A DNA stretch of 64,000 nucleotides from Symmetrospora coprosmae (GCA_008802785.1 VUYT01000042.1:1-64000), one strand, 5' to 3'; shown: positions 1 to 11,679, numbered from the stretch's first letter. Program-made: numbers and translations. Notes: generated by a model from the letters alone, not told the origin.

Positions 1-68
1 GGTGTTACTTTTTTTTTGTTGTTTGTGGGGGGGGAAAAGGCGAAGGCTGGGGGAAAAAGGGCCACAGC

Positions 69-111
69 GGGGGGGGGGGGGGGGCGCGCCCCCCCCCCCC
101 CCCCCCCCCCC
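69..111. repeat. G16 run facing C23 run
   Basis: A run of 16 G (69-84) is followed by CGCG and then 23 C (89-111). The two runs can pair as a hairpin with almost no loop, or the G run can form a quadruplex. It lies beyond the 3' end of the minus-strand gene that ends at 460. Run lengths in such tracts are prone to sequencing error. Confidence 0.9.
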
Positions 112-459
112 ATTCCACTCCCCCAGCTGCTCTCCTCTCAGCGCGCTTTCCTCTCTTTCTCACACAGAGACGGAGTGTTTCATCTTCGTACTGGTGCAAA
201 GGGGGCAGACAAACAGTTGACAGTGTAATGAATGAACGCGGAGCGAGCAACCCAGCATCCAGGCAGTATGTATCCCGGGGCTTGCGTCTCTCCTCTACGA
301 GGGTCGCTCTGGCTTGTCCCGCCCGGACTGGCGGCGACCCTGACCAGCACGCGCTGACTAGGCAGCAACGCACTGAGGACGCGTCGATACAGCAGCGGAA
401 CGACAGCACCAACATTGCCTGCCGCTCGACGGAACGGTAGGAGCTGTTCTCTAATCGTC
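112..459. other. 3' flank, no gene seen
   Basis: This stretch is pyrimidine-rich at first and then mixed, and is downstream of the minus-strand membrane protein gene. I see no supported coding sequence, RNA gene or repeat in it; open frames here are short and of low-complexity or arginine-rich composition. Confidence 0.5.
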
Positions 460-2532
460 CTACATCTTCTGCAGCTTCTTCCACTCCTTGGCCCTGTGCG
501 CGAAGCCGTCGCGCGACACTCTGGCGCTCGCAGCCTGCGCAGGGGAGCCCGCCTGGTACATCCCCCGCTGCTGCAGCACACCCAGCTGCTCCTCCTCTTC
601 CTCCTCCGGCATCGGCGCCTGGTAGCCCAATCCTGGGCCGGCAGTGCCAAAGCTGCGCTCGTGGAAGTTGGCTGCGTCCTGCCCGGGCACGGGGCCCGCT
701 GGTGCCGCTGTGAGCGAGAGACGCCGAGACCGCCTCTGCGCCTCGACCCGGCGCGCCTGCTCCGCCGGACCATATAGCGAGATCGGCGACGCAGGCGGGC
801 CTGCCATGAAGGCTGGCTCCTGCATCATTGGCATTGGAGCAGGCTGGGGAAAGGCGTGCCCCGCTACGCGCGAAGGGTGCAGATAGCCCCCGTGGCTCGG
901 CATAGTTGGCTGCGGGAACGCAACGCGCGCATGGGCGTTGTGAGGGCGACTCGACTGGCGACGGTCGCTGCGAGACAGCCGGGCCGGCGCCGCCCTGAGC
1001 GTGGGCGAGCGGGTGTAGTACGAGTCGAGATCGCCCGTGTCGCCCGTGCTCGTCGTCAGCACACTTGGCGCGTGACGGGAACGCCTGCGGTCCTTACGTT
1101 CCTGTCTTGAGCCGGCAGCAGCGCCTTCTGCTTCATCTTGAGCCTCAGGTTCGGCCCCAGCCACAGGGTCGATCTCGCCCTTTTCATCGGCCAAAGGTGG
1201 CTCCGCCTCCTCTTGGTATCCGCCGTCCTGGTCATACTGCTCATCGCCGACATACGGTTCCTCCTCTTCTCCGTAGGGATAGCTGGGATAGTGCAACGCC
1301 GTATAGACGCCCTGGTTTGCGCGGCTTCAGCAGTCGATACAGGCAACAGTGACCAGTCTAGCAGAAGACGGCAGACTCACATAGGATATGTTGGCCAACG
1401 AGAAGATGAAGAGCAGGTACGCACCGCCCTGAGCGACCTTGGACACGCTTCTCGCAGCGACCATGTGCTCAGCTCGTGCTGTCGTGGCCTTCTGTTACCG
1501 AAAGCTTCAAGGAAAGACTCACTTGCGCCCGAGCAGGTCAAAGGCGATCAAGCACTGCGCCCCGCCAATGACGGCAGGTGTCCATCGTCCCGTAAAGTTC
1601 CTTTGCCCCCTGAACTCGCGCCAGTCGAGCCAGAGAAGGAGGCCAAACAGGACGCCGACAAAGAGGTGCGAGCAAATGTTGAATCCGACCGCGCCCGGTC
1701 TTCTGGGTATATCCGAGTCCGGCATGTAGTACTCGATGATGGATGCGCTGTCGCTTGCTGCTGCGGCATCTAGTGAGCTGGAAGTGCTGCTGCTCGCTGG
1801 CTTGTCTGCGCGCCGGGCCAGCTCAACATACGGCGAGGCCAGCTCAAGCAGTCCCTGGACGAGCCCGCGCCGCCCGAGCAGGTCGTTGTCTGTCGGGGGG
1901 CGAGCGGTGATTCTAGGCGTCCTGGAGGTGCTGTTACCCTTCGAGGACGATGCCGGCGTGACGGTCGGGTCTTGTGGCCCGTCACGCATAAAGCTGAGGT
2001 ACAGCTGAATGTTTCTGTGGTGAACGAGTAAGCGGGAAGTATTAGTCTCGTGGACCGATCTGTCAGCAATACTATAGCATGCGCACTGAAACGCGAGCAT
2101 GAGCTCGATGATGAGCCCGATGAGTGTCGTGCCAGCCCGCAAGCCCAGCATGATGCGGGGGACCCAGCCAGTGGGACCGATGGGGGCCTGCTGGTAGATG
2201 GACTGCCTGCGGTTCCCGCCTCGGCCTGCCCCTCCTGTCGCAGTCGGTGCCCCGAAGCTATCCTCTGCACCATAGTCGTCAGCCGCAACACCCTGCGCTG
2301 CTTCCAGGTCTTCGTCAAAGGGCGCATCCTGCCCGTCCTGTCCACCATCAGCCAGCTCATCCGCGGGCGGAGGTGCGCCCTGCTTCTGCTTGGCTGTGTC
2401 CTGTTCATGTGCGACATCACTGAAGGAGGCGAACGATTGGACCGAGTCTGCGCGCGCGCGTCGTCCTGATGCCGACGCCGCTCCTGGTCCTCCAGCTTTC
2501 GGCGGTACCGGTGAACGCGCCCGGCGACTCAT
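460..2532 (-). CDS. hypothetical four-helix membrane protein
   Basis: Three exons (2532-1523, 1450-1381, 1311-460) give 643 residues. The first acceptor has a close alternative 3 nt downstream (exon from 1447). An acidic, disordered N-terminus of about 115 residues is followed by four hydrophobic segments: near IMLGLRAGTTLIGLIIELML, ICSHLFVGVLFGLLLWL, AVIGGAQCLIAFDLLG and GGAYLLFIFSLANISY, the last encoded by exon 2. A long Arg/Ser/Pro/Gln-rich cytosolic-type tail of about 280 residues ends in AKEWKKLQKM. The layout resembles fungal MARVEL-like tetraspan proteins of the plasma membrane, but I recognise no family motif and give no function. It starts divergently from the F-box gene at 3186. 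The gene at 41041-43276 has a similar overall plan (disordered part plus four helices) but no obvious sequence similarity. Confidence 0.75.
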
Positions 2533-3185
2533 TCTCTGGCATGTAGGGACTTGGAAGCGGACATGAGCGATCAGCAGCGAGCGACCAAGTGGTGGGTTCG
2601 GATGCTGCAGATTTGGGCAAAGAGCAGCACTGCGCCTGGCGTGAGTGCTCAGCTCGCCGCGGCACCTGTCCGGGGCTCAAAAGGGAGAACAGGGTAGAAA
2701 GGGTAAAGTGAGTTGCCATGACGAGAGACGTTCAGAGTATTCGCTGCCCTCAGTCGAGCCCGTGACAGCGTTTCAAGTTGCGAAGACAGGCCGTGTCGGT
2801 CCGGACTTGCGAGCGGACGAGACGCGCCTGTGCCTGGTTCGGTCCGGACGGCGGAGGGTGGGACGGCTTCCTTTCATCGTAGAGCAGGTCAGAACCAACC
2901 GCTCAGGAGCATTGCAGAGACAAGCAGCCGTTGCGGGATTTGCTGCACCTTGGATCAGCGCAGCTCGGCGCTGACAGAAGCAACGAGAACCCCTCTTTGA
3001 ATCGCAAAGGTCGGTGGAGTCACCTGACCTCGATCGGCCGCCTGCGTGCTCGTGCTCGAAGACGTTCCTTGCGCCACTGCCCGCTCCCCTTATACTTACC
3101 CTTACTCTTTCGTGTACACTATCCCTGGTACGCACCTCCTTCAGTCACCTTACATCAAGGACACCTCAGCCCCACTGCACGCCCC
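2533..3185. promoter_or_regulatory. divergent intergenic promoter region
   Basis: This 653-bp gap lies between the start codons of the minus-strand membrane protein and the plus-strand F-box gene, so it must carry both promoters and 5' UTRs. No TATA box or recognised operator stands out. The 120 bp before 3186 are pyrimidine-rich, as is common upstream of fungal starts. Confidence 0.5.
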
Positions 3186-5714
3186 ATGCAACCCCGCGCG
3201 CTCGACGTGCCCGAAATCGTAGGGTGAGGAGTAGACACGGGTGTCAGCTGACTCAAGCACTCGACACTGACACACCTTCCTCTCGCGCGCCACTGCAGCC
3301 TCATCTGCAAACATGTCCATCTCGACACGTACGAGAGAGTGCTCGACCCCCCTCTCGTCCTAGGGCAGTCCCGCTCGTGCGCGACCACATCGCTGCACCA
3401 CCTCGCCTTGGTCAACCGCCTCTTTCACGCGGAAGTCACGCCCTACCTGTACAGGGACATCAGCATTGGCATCCCGGCCTCGTTCGAAGGGCTGCTCCAC
3501 ACTATAGGCGTGCTCGACGATGCCGAGAGCACAGAGATGGTGGTGCAGGAGCCTCGCACCAGTGTCGAGCCGGTCCGGCAGGGAAGGAGAATCAGCAATG
3601 CCATGACGCTGGCCGCTGCCAACGCCAACGCCGCCGGTGCCGCCACCATCACCACTACCTTCGAGGAGAGGCAGGGCCTGCTCACACCGCCAGCCAGCAG
3701 AGAGCCATCCAGAGACAGAGACAGGGACAGTGATGAGGGTGAGGGTGAGGGTGAGGGTGAGGATGCAACGCGGCAGCATCGCTAGCACCGGGCTGACCCG
3801 TCCGATGCCATTTCCCGCCACAGATGCGCACACAACTCGCACAGTCAAGTTCGCCGGACCACCAGGCATTGTCGTCGACACGACTCTCTCCTTTCCCTCA
3901 GCACCTCCTCCCGACTTCTTCATGCCGCTCTGCGCCTCGCCAAACTCGCTGAGCTCGCTTCCACCGTCGGCGACACAGGCCCAGTTCGCCACACCTTGGC
4001 GCGAGAGCAACCCGGCCTTCCACACCGAGTCCATCACATTTGAGCGGTTCAGGGCCCACGGTCTCCGAAGAACAGTCAAGGAAGGCAGCAGGCAGCGCTT
4101 CGTGACGCCTGTGCGCGTGCTGCAGATCCTCAGAGGCACACGGGCCCAAGGCGAGCTGCGCGAGGGCCGCATAGCCAGCCGCAACCACGATGTAGAGACA
4201 CGCACAATTGGCAAGCTCAAAGCTGTCGGCTTGACAGAATACATTGATGTGGGTAGCATGCGCTCCTTTGATGATACGATGAGAGCCATGCTGACCCGGT
4301 ATTCTCGATCCAACAGTCTGCTCTCACGGATGCGGTCCTCGAAGAGATTCTCCTTCGAGGCGGTACATCTACTTCGCACGATGTCAGCTCATCTGTCCTT
4401 CACGGCACTCGCCTGGCCCTCGCTACACAGCCGATCGAGTCTGTCGATTTCTGCGGCTGCGTCTCGCGGACGTATGTCGAGGCACTGGCCACGCTATCCG
4501 ATCGGTACTCGCTGGAGCTGCCGCTCGGCTTTCCTGCAGAAGAGGACGCCACAAGCCCGATCAGGACGACTTTCCCGCACGTCCGTCGTCTCGGCCTCTA
4601 CAACGTTCTCATCAGTGCATCGCTCTTCTCGAGCTTTGTCGTGGCATTCCCCAATCTGACCCATCTCGACCTCGGCGGGACCCGCACCAACCCTTCTCTC
4701 CTCTACCGGCTGGGACGATCGACTACGCTGCACCTGAAGTCGCTCTCGCTGTCTCGCTGCCAGAGCTTGACGAGCGAGTCCATTCGCGACTTCTTCGTCG
4801 CGTCGGTACCCACCGTCCTCGCAGGATTGCGCGAGCTCAACCTGCACTACGACGCCACCTCGGCTATGCCGCTCACTCGGGCACACTTCCGCGAGATGCT
4901 CGAGTCAGCGCCTTGCTTCCTTGCTGGCCAGTTCCGATATCTCGACGTCTCGACGGCCCCGCTCGATGACGCGCTGCTCGAGGACTGCTTCTCTGCGCAA
5001 CCGGAGCTCGTCGATCTCGGCATTGCAAACTGCCCGCGCATCTCATGGAGAGGGCTCACGCAATTCATCGCTGCGAAGGCGCTCAAGATCGAAGTGATCG
5101 AGCTGAGGGGAAGCTGCCGTCAGCCATTGCTGCCCACGTCGCCAACGGGCGGGACGAGTGTGGGAGGGGCCGGCCCAGCACGGCGCAACGAGACGATCCT
5201 TAATACCATCATGGGTCTCTCGCAGTTCCTCCTCAACCCATCTCGGTACTCGAAATCCGCGCAGCAGGCCGCTGGGGCATCTGCCTCGGCGCTGCCGTAC
5301 AGCCTGCGCGCGATCGAGCTGGACGAAAAAGCGCTCGAGGCACTCGAGGACGCGGGAGCGCATCAGGACTGGCGCGTTTGCTGGGGAAAAGGCAGCCGGG
5401 GATGGTACTTCAACATTGGCGTTGCGCCAACCACGGACCCGCTCACGGGCGAGAGGGTGCTCACTCGGCTTCCAGCAGCGTCACGCCCGGCTAGCCGCTA
5501 CGTCAACACGGCCGTTGTGCCCTCTACGGGCAAGCGAGGCGAGATTGGCGTTGATCTCAACGACCCGCGCCGGGTCCGCCTCATCGAGCTCAGCAAGAAG
5601 TCCAAGTCTGGAGGGTACAACTTCGGCTGGCACGCTAGGAAGATGGCCGTGCTCAGTGGCGATGGGCTGCTCGGCCGCGAGCATGGCCTGTACAATTATC
5701 ACTCGTTCAGCTAA
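3186..5714 (+). CDS. F-box/LRR-like protein
   Basis: Exons 3186-3223, 3299 to about 3756, 3824-4248 and 4317-5714 give about 773 residues. The N-terminus (MQPRALDVPEIVGLICKHV, then a segment LHHLALVNRLFHAEVTPYLY) has the look of the divergent fungal F-box, which would bind Skp1 in an SCF ubiquitin ligase. The middle and C-terminal parts hold leucine-rich-repeat-like stretches such as FPNLTHLDLGG and LHLKSLSLSRCQSLT, a usual substrate-recognition fold in this class. The 4249-4316 intron restores the frame between LTEYID and SALTDAVLEE. The donor of intron 2 is ambiguous because GTGAGG is tandemly repeated (possible donors at 3739, 3745, 3751 and 3757), each choice changing the protein by one Gly-Glu pair. 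The substrate is unknown. Confidence 0.8.
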
Positions 5715-6104
5715 ATGCGACAAGTCGATCGAGACTCCTGTCTACGTGAGACAAAGTGTACTCGGAACGTGCAGTAAATGGAACGCCCGGCTGGCAGTGC
5801 TGCGTATGTGGAAGTTCGTTGTTGCATAGGCAGTCTGCATAGTACTCTTTCTTTCCATTTCCATCGCATTCTTGCAGTTGTGTCGCTCGCTTGAGGGCGG
5901 TCTGCACAAGCCTCTAATTTCGCTGATAAGGTATCGATTTGCGATTTGCAAAGTACTGGGGCGCCTTTTGGCGAACGAAGTTTCGTACAACGAGAAGGTA
6001 CTGAGACTGCTCCGCTGGACACCGTAACTTTCAAGGCTCTGGCCCGATTTGCGTGAATACTTCCGTCGATGTTGACGGGCTCCGGTCTGACTGCCATCGT
6101 TCTC
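5715..6104. other. convergent intergenic spacer
   Basis: These 390 bp lie between the 3' ends of the F-box gene (+) and the PUB gene (-). I see no supported gene; the open frames crossing it are shadows without a start context or recognisable motif. It should hold both 3' UTRs. Confidence 0.5.
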
Positions 6105-7133
6105 CTAATCCTGCTTGTTTGCCTTGCCGGCCACGCTTGTGGGCGACGTAGGGCTCTGCGGATGCGAAGCCATCCCGCTAGCCTCTGCGTCTGCCTTCGC
6201 CTTTGCAGCCGCTTTCGCAGCACGAGCCAGGCGCTCTCTTTCGTCCTTCTCCTTTCGATTGAGCCGATCCTCCTTGTAGCGCAACATGGCCAGCTTGTTC
6301 CTGTTCTCTTCTTCTTCCCTGGCCGCCTTCTTTCGCTCGGCAGTCCGGTCGGTGACTTCGCGCTCGCGCTTGAGTCGCTCTTCCAGGATGGAATGACCTG
6401 TCCGCAGCTCTGATAGCTTCTGTACGGATGCAGTCTCGGGGAAGGAGAGGTATTCGGAGAACTCCTTGACCGAATGTCTGCCAAGGTGCGATTGTGAGAG
6501 CTTCAGCGCATCGTACCGCACGGGATGATGCCGTCAGTAGACTCACCTCCACCCGCACAGATGCAACCAGTCAACCGCCGGCGCTCCCTTCTGCATGCTC
6601 TTCGGCGCATCCAAGTCGAGCCTCTTCCGTATGGCGGGGTTCGCAAGCTTGATCTGGAGGAACTTTGTATCAGCCCCGGTTGAGGCGAGACCTTTTGTGA
6701 GCGCATTGTCGAGGAGGGTGAAGAGCGTCTGCATGACCTCGAGTGCGCGCGTGCGTTCAGCAGGCGCCAGGAGCGCGGGAAGGAGGTCCTGGTCGATGCA
6801 CCGGTAGAAGCGGAGGCGCGCGGAGGGGTCGAGCAGGCTGTCGAGCTCGACCGTCTCGCTCAGGCGCTGAGCTGCGCGCGCTTCGGCAGCGGATGCGACA
6901 AGGAGAGCGGACGGGTTGCTGACGGGGCTCGAGGCGCGGGCGTGCTCCAACTCTGGATTGCGCAGTGTGGCGCTTGGGGAGGACGGGCTCCCTGTGCGGG
7001 GCGGTGTGTCTGGGTTGAAGAGGCTGCCTCGGCGTGGTGATGCACCAGAGAGGGTTCGTGCCAGCTGCGGGACCTGGGGCGATGAGAAAGCGTCGTCGCC
7101 GGCGTCGTTGCCAGGATTCGGGTCGTCAGACAT
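6105..7133 (-). CDS. PUB-domain protein
   Basis: Two exons (7133-6547 and 6477-6105, 68-nt intron with phase 2 on both sides) encode 319 residues. After a disordered Ser/Pro-rich N-terminus, residues around 110-230 form a PUB/PUG-like domain: LRFYRCIDQDLLPALL, VMQTLFTLLDNAL, then TKFLQIKLANPAIRKRL and a DWLHLCGW segment. PUB domains in peptide N-glycanase, UBXD1 and HOIP bind the C-terminal tail of the AAA ATPase p97/Cdc48, so a role as a Cdc48 cofactor is a fair inference. The C-terminal 90 residues are a charged coiled coil (LEERLKREREVTDRTAERKK) ending in a short Ser/Pro tail. No UBX or transglutaminase part is present. It starts divergently from the FSH1 gene. Confidence 0.8.
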
Positions 7134-7590
7134 GTTGTACGCGAGCGATGACGCGGTATTGGCGTATAGCCGGGCCAGTCTGAGGGCTGACGAGCGGTAC
7201 GACGGCCGATGCGCAGGGATCTCTATCTGCGTAATCTAGAAAAGGAGGAAGTCTTCCTGGATTGGAGCGAAGCAGAGAAGATGTCGTCTTGCAGACATGA
7301 CGCGCTCCGGGCGAGCGGACTCGAAGCCGATCGGGACGGAGACGGAGACACGCCACGCCACTTGCAGAATATCGTAGTACCGGACATGGAGCTTGTCGAC
7401 AAGGCATGGCGCTCGCTACAGACTGATGCACCGGCGAGTACGTCCACCAGCGATAAGGTATCACTGCTTCTCGTGCAATCCTGAGACTTGGTCGCCAGTT
7501 TCGGAGTAGATCCGCCGCGTGTCCCAGAGGAGTCCCGGGAGACGGCTGAATCCGTTAACTGCATGCTTATTCCCACAGCATACATCGGAA
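7134..7590. promoter_or_regulatory. divergent intergenic promoter region
   Basis: A 457-bp gap between the PUB gene start (minus) and the FSH1 start (plus). An open frame from 7209 to 7484 runs through it, and a TTCCCACAG acceptor-like site lies 12 nt before the FSH1 ATG, so a 5' UTR intron or an extra N-terminal exon is possible. Known FSH1 proteins begin with MLKVLCLHGY-like sequence, so I do not extend the gene. Confidence 0.45.
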
Positions 7591-8855
7591 ATGCTCAAGG
7601 TCCTGTGCCTTTGGTACGTCACACCGTGTACTAACAACCTGTGCCGCTTTCGTCGCTCACGAGCGGCTTTGCAATCTGAAGCGGCTACACGCAGTCGGCC
7701 TCCATCTTCCGCGGGCGCCTCGGGGTGATCCGAAAAGGGTGCTCGAGCAGCGCTTCCTTCGACTTCATCGATCCTCCGCACATTGTGCACTCTGTCAATC
7801 TGCCGGACGGCTCCCTGGTCCAGTACGACTCGACGGCGGGCACGGGAAGCGACGTCGACGAGGCGGACCGGCCGAGAGCGTGGTGGTTCGCCAAAGATCA
7901 GCCGGGCAAGGAGGGCGAAAAGCGTTACGAAGGGCTGGAAGAGACGTGGACGTTGCTGAAGGACACGCTCGAGACGGAAAAGTATGATGTCGTTCTGGGG
8001 TTCTCGCAGGGTGAGCGCGGCGGGCTGCCACACCTGGGAGGACTGCTGGTCTCTCTGAACGTTAAGGCTGAGCTGGTCGTGCCTGCCTACACTCTCGCAG
8101 GTGCCGCACTGGCCGGTGCTCTGGCTTCCCGCTTAACGCTGCCTGAAAGCGGAATCAACCACCCGCCATTCAAGCTTGCCATTCTCGTCTCTGGCTTGTT
8201 CGTGACAAATGCAGCTAGCCGGCCTGATGCTCACGATGTTCTGAGCCTCTGACATTCCACAAACTCCCCTCACCAGCGCAATGGCCGATACGAAGGTCCC
8301 CTGCTTCCTGCCAGGCAAAGGCAAATCGTCCGCAGAAACGCTGCACATTATCGGGAAGGGCGACACGATAGTTTCGATGGGTGCGTTGCTCTGACGCTCC
8401 TGCACTTAGCAGCTTCTGCGTAGGAAGCTCAGCTGATTGCGGTTACTGGCCGCTTCTCTGCCTATCCCGTCTGCCTCCCTTCCCTTCATAACCATGCTTG
8501 TATATCACCGTCATCTCCGGACGCTACGCAGAACGATGCCAAAGTTTGATAGACAAGTTCGAAGACCCTGTCATCGAATTCCACGAGGGAGGTAGGTGAA
8601 GTCCGAGTCGATACCATGGACTTGCAGACGCGTCCCAGCTGAGGCGCTGTGCTCCCCTGATTCCTCGCAGGCCACTTTGTCCCCTCCAAGGCCAACTTCC
8701 GTCGATACTTCAAAGCTCTCTTCGAAGGTCTCGATAGCAGTGAGGGAGACTGGCGCGAGGTGACACGGCCAAGTGCGGGTGCTTCGTCGGGTGCCTCTAC
8801 CCCGCTCGACTCTGGCCGAAGCACACCAGTGCCTAGTAGCATAGGGAAGCTGTGA
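7591..8855 (+). CDS. FSH1: FSH1-family serine hydrolase
   Basis: Six exons (7591-7613, 7682-8010, 8101-8197, 8277-8380, 8532-8591, 8671-8855) give 265 residues. The start MLKVLCL is the usual FSH1 N-terminus. The nucleophile elbow GFSQG is split by the second intron, the acid residue lies in LHIIGKGDTIV, and the catalytic His in FHEGGHFVPS; the triad of the alpha/beta hydrolase fold is therefore complete. The family (yeast Fsh1-3, human OVCA2) has esterase activity with poorly known natural substrates, and fungal relatives also occur in secondary metabolism. Here the neighbours are housekeeping genes, so a general cytosolic esterase is likelier. The oxyanion-loop region reads LCLCGYTQSASIF, with Cys where His is common. 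The third donor is GTTCGT, chosen because it alone keeps frame. Confidence 0.88.
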
Positions 8856-9734
8856 GCTCTGTGACACGACGGCGTGCAGAAGCGCCGTGGAGATGCAATG
8901 CGATGGGAACAGCTCCCGGCCGACAAGCTTCGTGTGGCCAGAGTGTCAGCAGCAATATGCGGCAGTAGGAGCTGAGAGCGCCGAGAACGGGCGCGAAGGG
9001 AAGACACTCCTCCCTGCGCGTAGCATTTCAGCATAGAGGATGGCCATGATACGATCGTACGTAACGTGTCGGGCTGTCCGGCGGCCGTCCAAATTTCGGT
9101 GCCGCGATGTCGACGCGTCGGTGCCTGACCTCGGCCTGTGCCGTTATGGGCGCCGTTGCAGGCTACCCCAGCCGGCGAGTGACGGACTGGCCTAGATGCG
9201 ATTGCTATGCATACGTAGACAGCCAGCTTTCGAACTGTATTCGTTGACGTTGCTCTGGTTCTGGTTCTGCTCTCACACTTGGCTTGACGTGACCACTCTG
9301 GCAGTCGGGGGCTGCACACGCGCCTCTGCCGGTTGCCACTGTCGAAGGCATGGACCCCAAAATAGACCGGCGCGGAGGGGCGCCGTCCAGCGGTGGAGGC
9401 GGCTGCGCGCGCGAGACAAACAGAAGACGAGGGACGGGGGACGACTCAACTGCTGCGGTGCCCTGTGCGCGCATTCATTCGCCTCTCCTGCATCGCTTGG
9501 TCTTTGCCTTCTGCTTCTCCCCTCATCGCACATCTCCAAGTCTGAGAGAGCCAGCCGGTCCAGTCCTGCACAGTCTCTCTCCAACAACAAGCGGATCCCT
9601 CCCACTTTCTGCCTTCGGTACGCGCGCATACCCTTTGATTCTGAGCATCGACCAAACAGCTCATCGCAGATCAGACCTCAAATCGCCTTACATCGGCCAC
9701 ACTCTTTCTACACTCTTCAAGCAGACACATCATC
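8856..9734. other. intergenic region upstream of MAG1-like gene
   Basis: 879 bp between two plus-strand genes. Minus-strand open frames of up to 277 codons cross it but are rich in Arg, Ser and Cys, have no domain motif and partly overlap FSH1, so I do not call them. The last 200 bp are pyrimidine-rich with ACA-rich sequence just before the ATG, typical of a well-expressed fungal gene. Confidence 0.5.
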
Positions 9735-11375
9735 ATGTCGCGCATTTCTACTGCCGCTGCCGTCCTCGTCGTCGCCGCACGCGCCGCCTCGGCTCAGGTC
9801 TACACGGGCTACGAGGGCAACCCGTCGGCCGTCTACACGGTCACTCAGGGTGAGCAACAGCCGAGCAGGACATGCAGCCATCGTGCTCTGTGCTGAGTGC
9901 ACGATGCCCTTCTCCTCGCAGACACTGGCGGTGACGTCCCGCTCGCGTCCAAGCACTTCGAGTACCCGTACCTGCCCCAGAAGGCAGACTCGGGCGATGG
10001 ACCCCGTGGAACCCAGCAGGGTAAGCCAGAATGGTTCTGCACTGATATGAGATGTTTCTAGGTCGTCTGACATGCTCCAATTGCGCTGAAGGGTTCAATC
10101 GCTGCAATGAGACCACGTTGGGTCCGACGAGTTTCTGTCAGACGGCCATCATGAACTCTATCGACGACTTCTGCGTGGGTTTTGGCAGCCTATGCATGCC
10201 TACAGTCTATGCTGACGCGTCTCTTGTTCTTTCTGCGCAGATCTGGGGAGCACCCTTCGCGAACGTCACCGTTGCTGAGGACGAGGAGCAGCTCGTTGCA
10301 TACTGCACGACCCCAAATCACGGCACCCGAGTCCTGCCAGAGGGCACCCTCCAGGGAGTCCAGTTCACAAAGACGCCCGGCTACGTTCAGGTCGTCGGCT
10401 TCCTCGACCAGACCCAGATCGGCCTCCAGGCAGACGACTACGGAGGAGAGGAGGTAATCCTCAACCAGAGCGTCAATCCTCTCTGCGGACACATTCTGAC
10501 ATCAATAGCTTCCCTTGCAGGACCCTCACGGAGCCGATCAGCGAGGTAATCCGCTCGGTGCTCTCATGTACTCGTCGGCCTTCGGCAACCAGGGTCAGAG
10601 CAACTACACGCAGGTCATCGAGTGGTCGTACTTTGTCGGCTCCGGCACGTTCTGCTACAAGGTGAGCGCCGGCTGGACCTCAACTGCCGAGACAAGGACG
10701 TTGCTGATTCGTTCCACCTCGTCAGGCCTGCGATCCCGCTGGCCCGAACGTACGTATACAGTGTCATGGCGTTAATCCCATCGTGTTTGAGGCTTTGCTG
10801 ACTGAATCCGCGTCGTTTTGCAACATTCTCTATATTTGTGCCACCCCGCCATCTTCACACAGGCCGCCCGTCTTTGCGAGCACGTCTACGACCGAGTCGG
10901 ATGCACGTACAACGCACCTGCCGACTACGCTGCGATCAACGGCACCTTCACCGACTGCCAGGGTGACAACCAGCTGCCCGTCGGTGTGTACGTAGGCGCC
11001 GACGGCCAGACCTCAACCTGGAGGCAGCCGGACGAGTCGCTCGGCCCCATCACGACTGTCCCCTACACGCCTTCGATCCCTGCATCGTCGCAGTGCTCGA
11101 CACACTCGTCCGCACAGCTCTACACCCAGCTCGCCGCGTACCAGTCGTCCATCAGCCCGTCGGCCGCATCGTCCGCTGCCACCTCCGCACCCACGGGCGC
11201 TAGCTCCGGCGCTGCTACCACCTCGGGCGCCTCGACTGGCCCAGCACGAGGCAACGCCGCCGCCGCTGCCAACACCTCGTCTTCCACGACCGGTGCCGCC
11301 AGCCGCGGTGCGGCATTTGGCGGAGCAGCAGTCGTGCTTGCTGCCGCTGCGGGTGCTATTGCCATGCTTGCTTAG
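9735..11375 (+). CDS. MAG1: secreted GPI-anchored MAG1-like glycoprotein
   Basis: Seven exons (9735-9849, 9922-10020, 10062-10174, 10241-10453, 10521-10661, 10726-10749, 10863-11375) give 405 residues. A signal peptide (MSRISTAAAVLVVAARAASA) precedes a Cys-rich domain with the landmarks FEYPYLPQKADSGDGPRGTQ, CQTAIMNSIDDFCIWGAP, DPHGADQRGNPLGALMYS, FCYKACDPAGPN and CQGDNQLPVGVY. These match the macrophage activating glycoprotein family described from Cryptococcus. The last 100 residues are Ser/Thr/Ala-rich and end in a hydrophobic segment (VVLAAAAGAIAMLA), as expected for a GPI signal. Several N-glycosylation sequons are visible (NETT, NVTV, NYTQ, NGTF). It should sit in the wall or membrane. 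Its role is unknown beyond the immune activity reported for the named protein. One exon is only 24 nt. Confidence 0.88.
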
Positions 11376-11679
11376 GGTCCTCGTTCTAGATCTTGCGTCG
11401 TGATGACCCAGACATGATTCGCTTTGCTCGCTCGTTATCCTCTCACTTGTTCGTTCTTACGCTACACATTTCTGCTGCAATCCTACGGACGTTCGTTTTC
11501 CCCGCGTCTTGCACTCATTACTCGATCGAAATAAGCAGGCTCATCACAGCAGTGCACATGACCCCTCCCATTCACTCGAGACTATTGTAGGCGTCGCATG
11601 CTACTTTTGTGATTGCCTCGATATCCGCGATTCCTCCCAACTCATACGTTGGAACACCCTTGATCCTGCCTAGAAGTGT
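11376..11679. other. convergent intergenic spacer
   Basis: 304 bp between the 3' ends of the MAG1-like gene (+) and the BTB gene (-). AT-richer than the coding sequence around it, with no supported gene; it should hold both 3' UTRs. Confidence 0.5.

Noticed and set aside
3360-4379. 339-codon minus-strand open frame
   Set aside because: It is antisense to exons of the F-box gene; composition mirrors the sense codons and there is no domain motif.
5711-6484. 257-codon minus-strand open frame
   Set aside because: Arg/Ser-rich shadow that overlaps exon 2 of the PUB gene in another frame and the 3' spacer.
7209-7484. 91-codon frame as an upstream exon of FSH1
   Set aside because: No homology to FSH1 N-termini, which begin at MLKVLCL; no clean phase-matched splice found.
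8486-9319. 277-codon minus-strand open frame
   Set aside because: Overlaps the last exons of the FSH1 gene antisense, has no motif and is Cys/Arg/Ser-rich.
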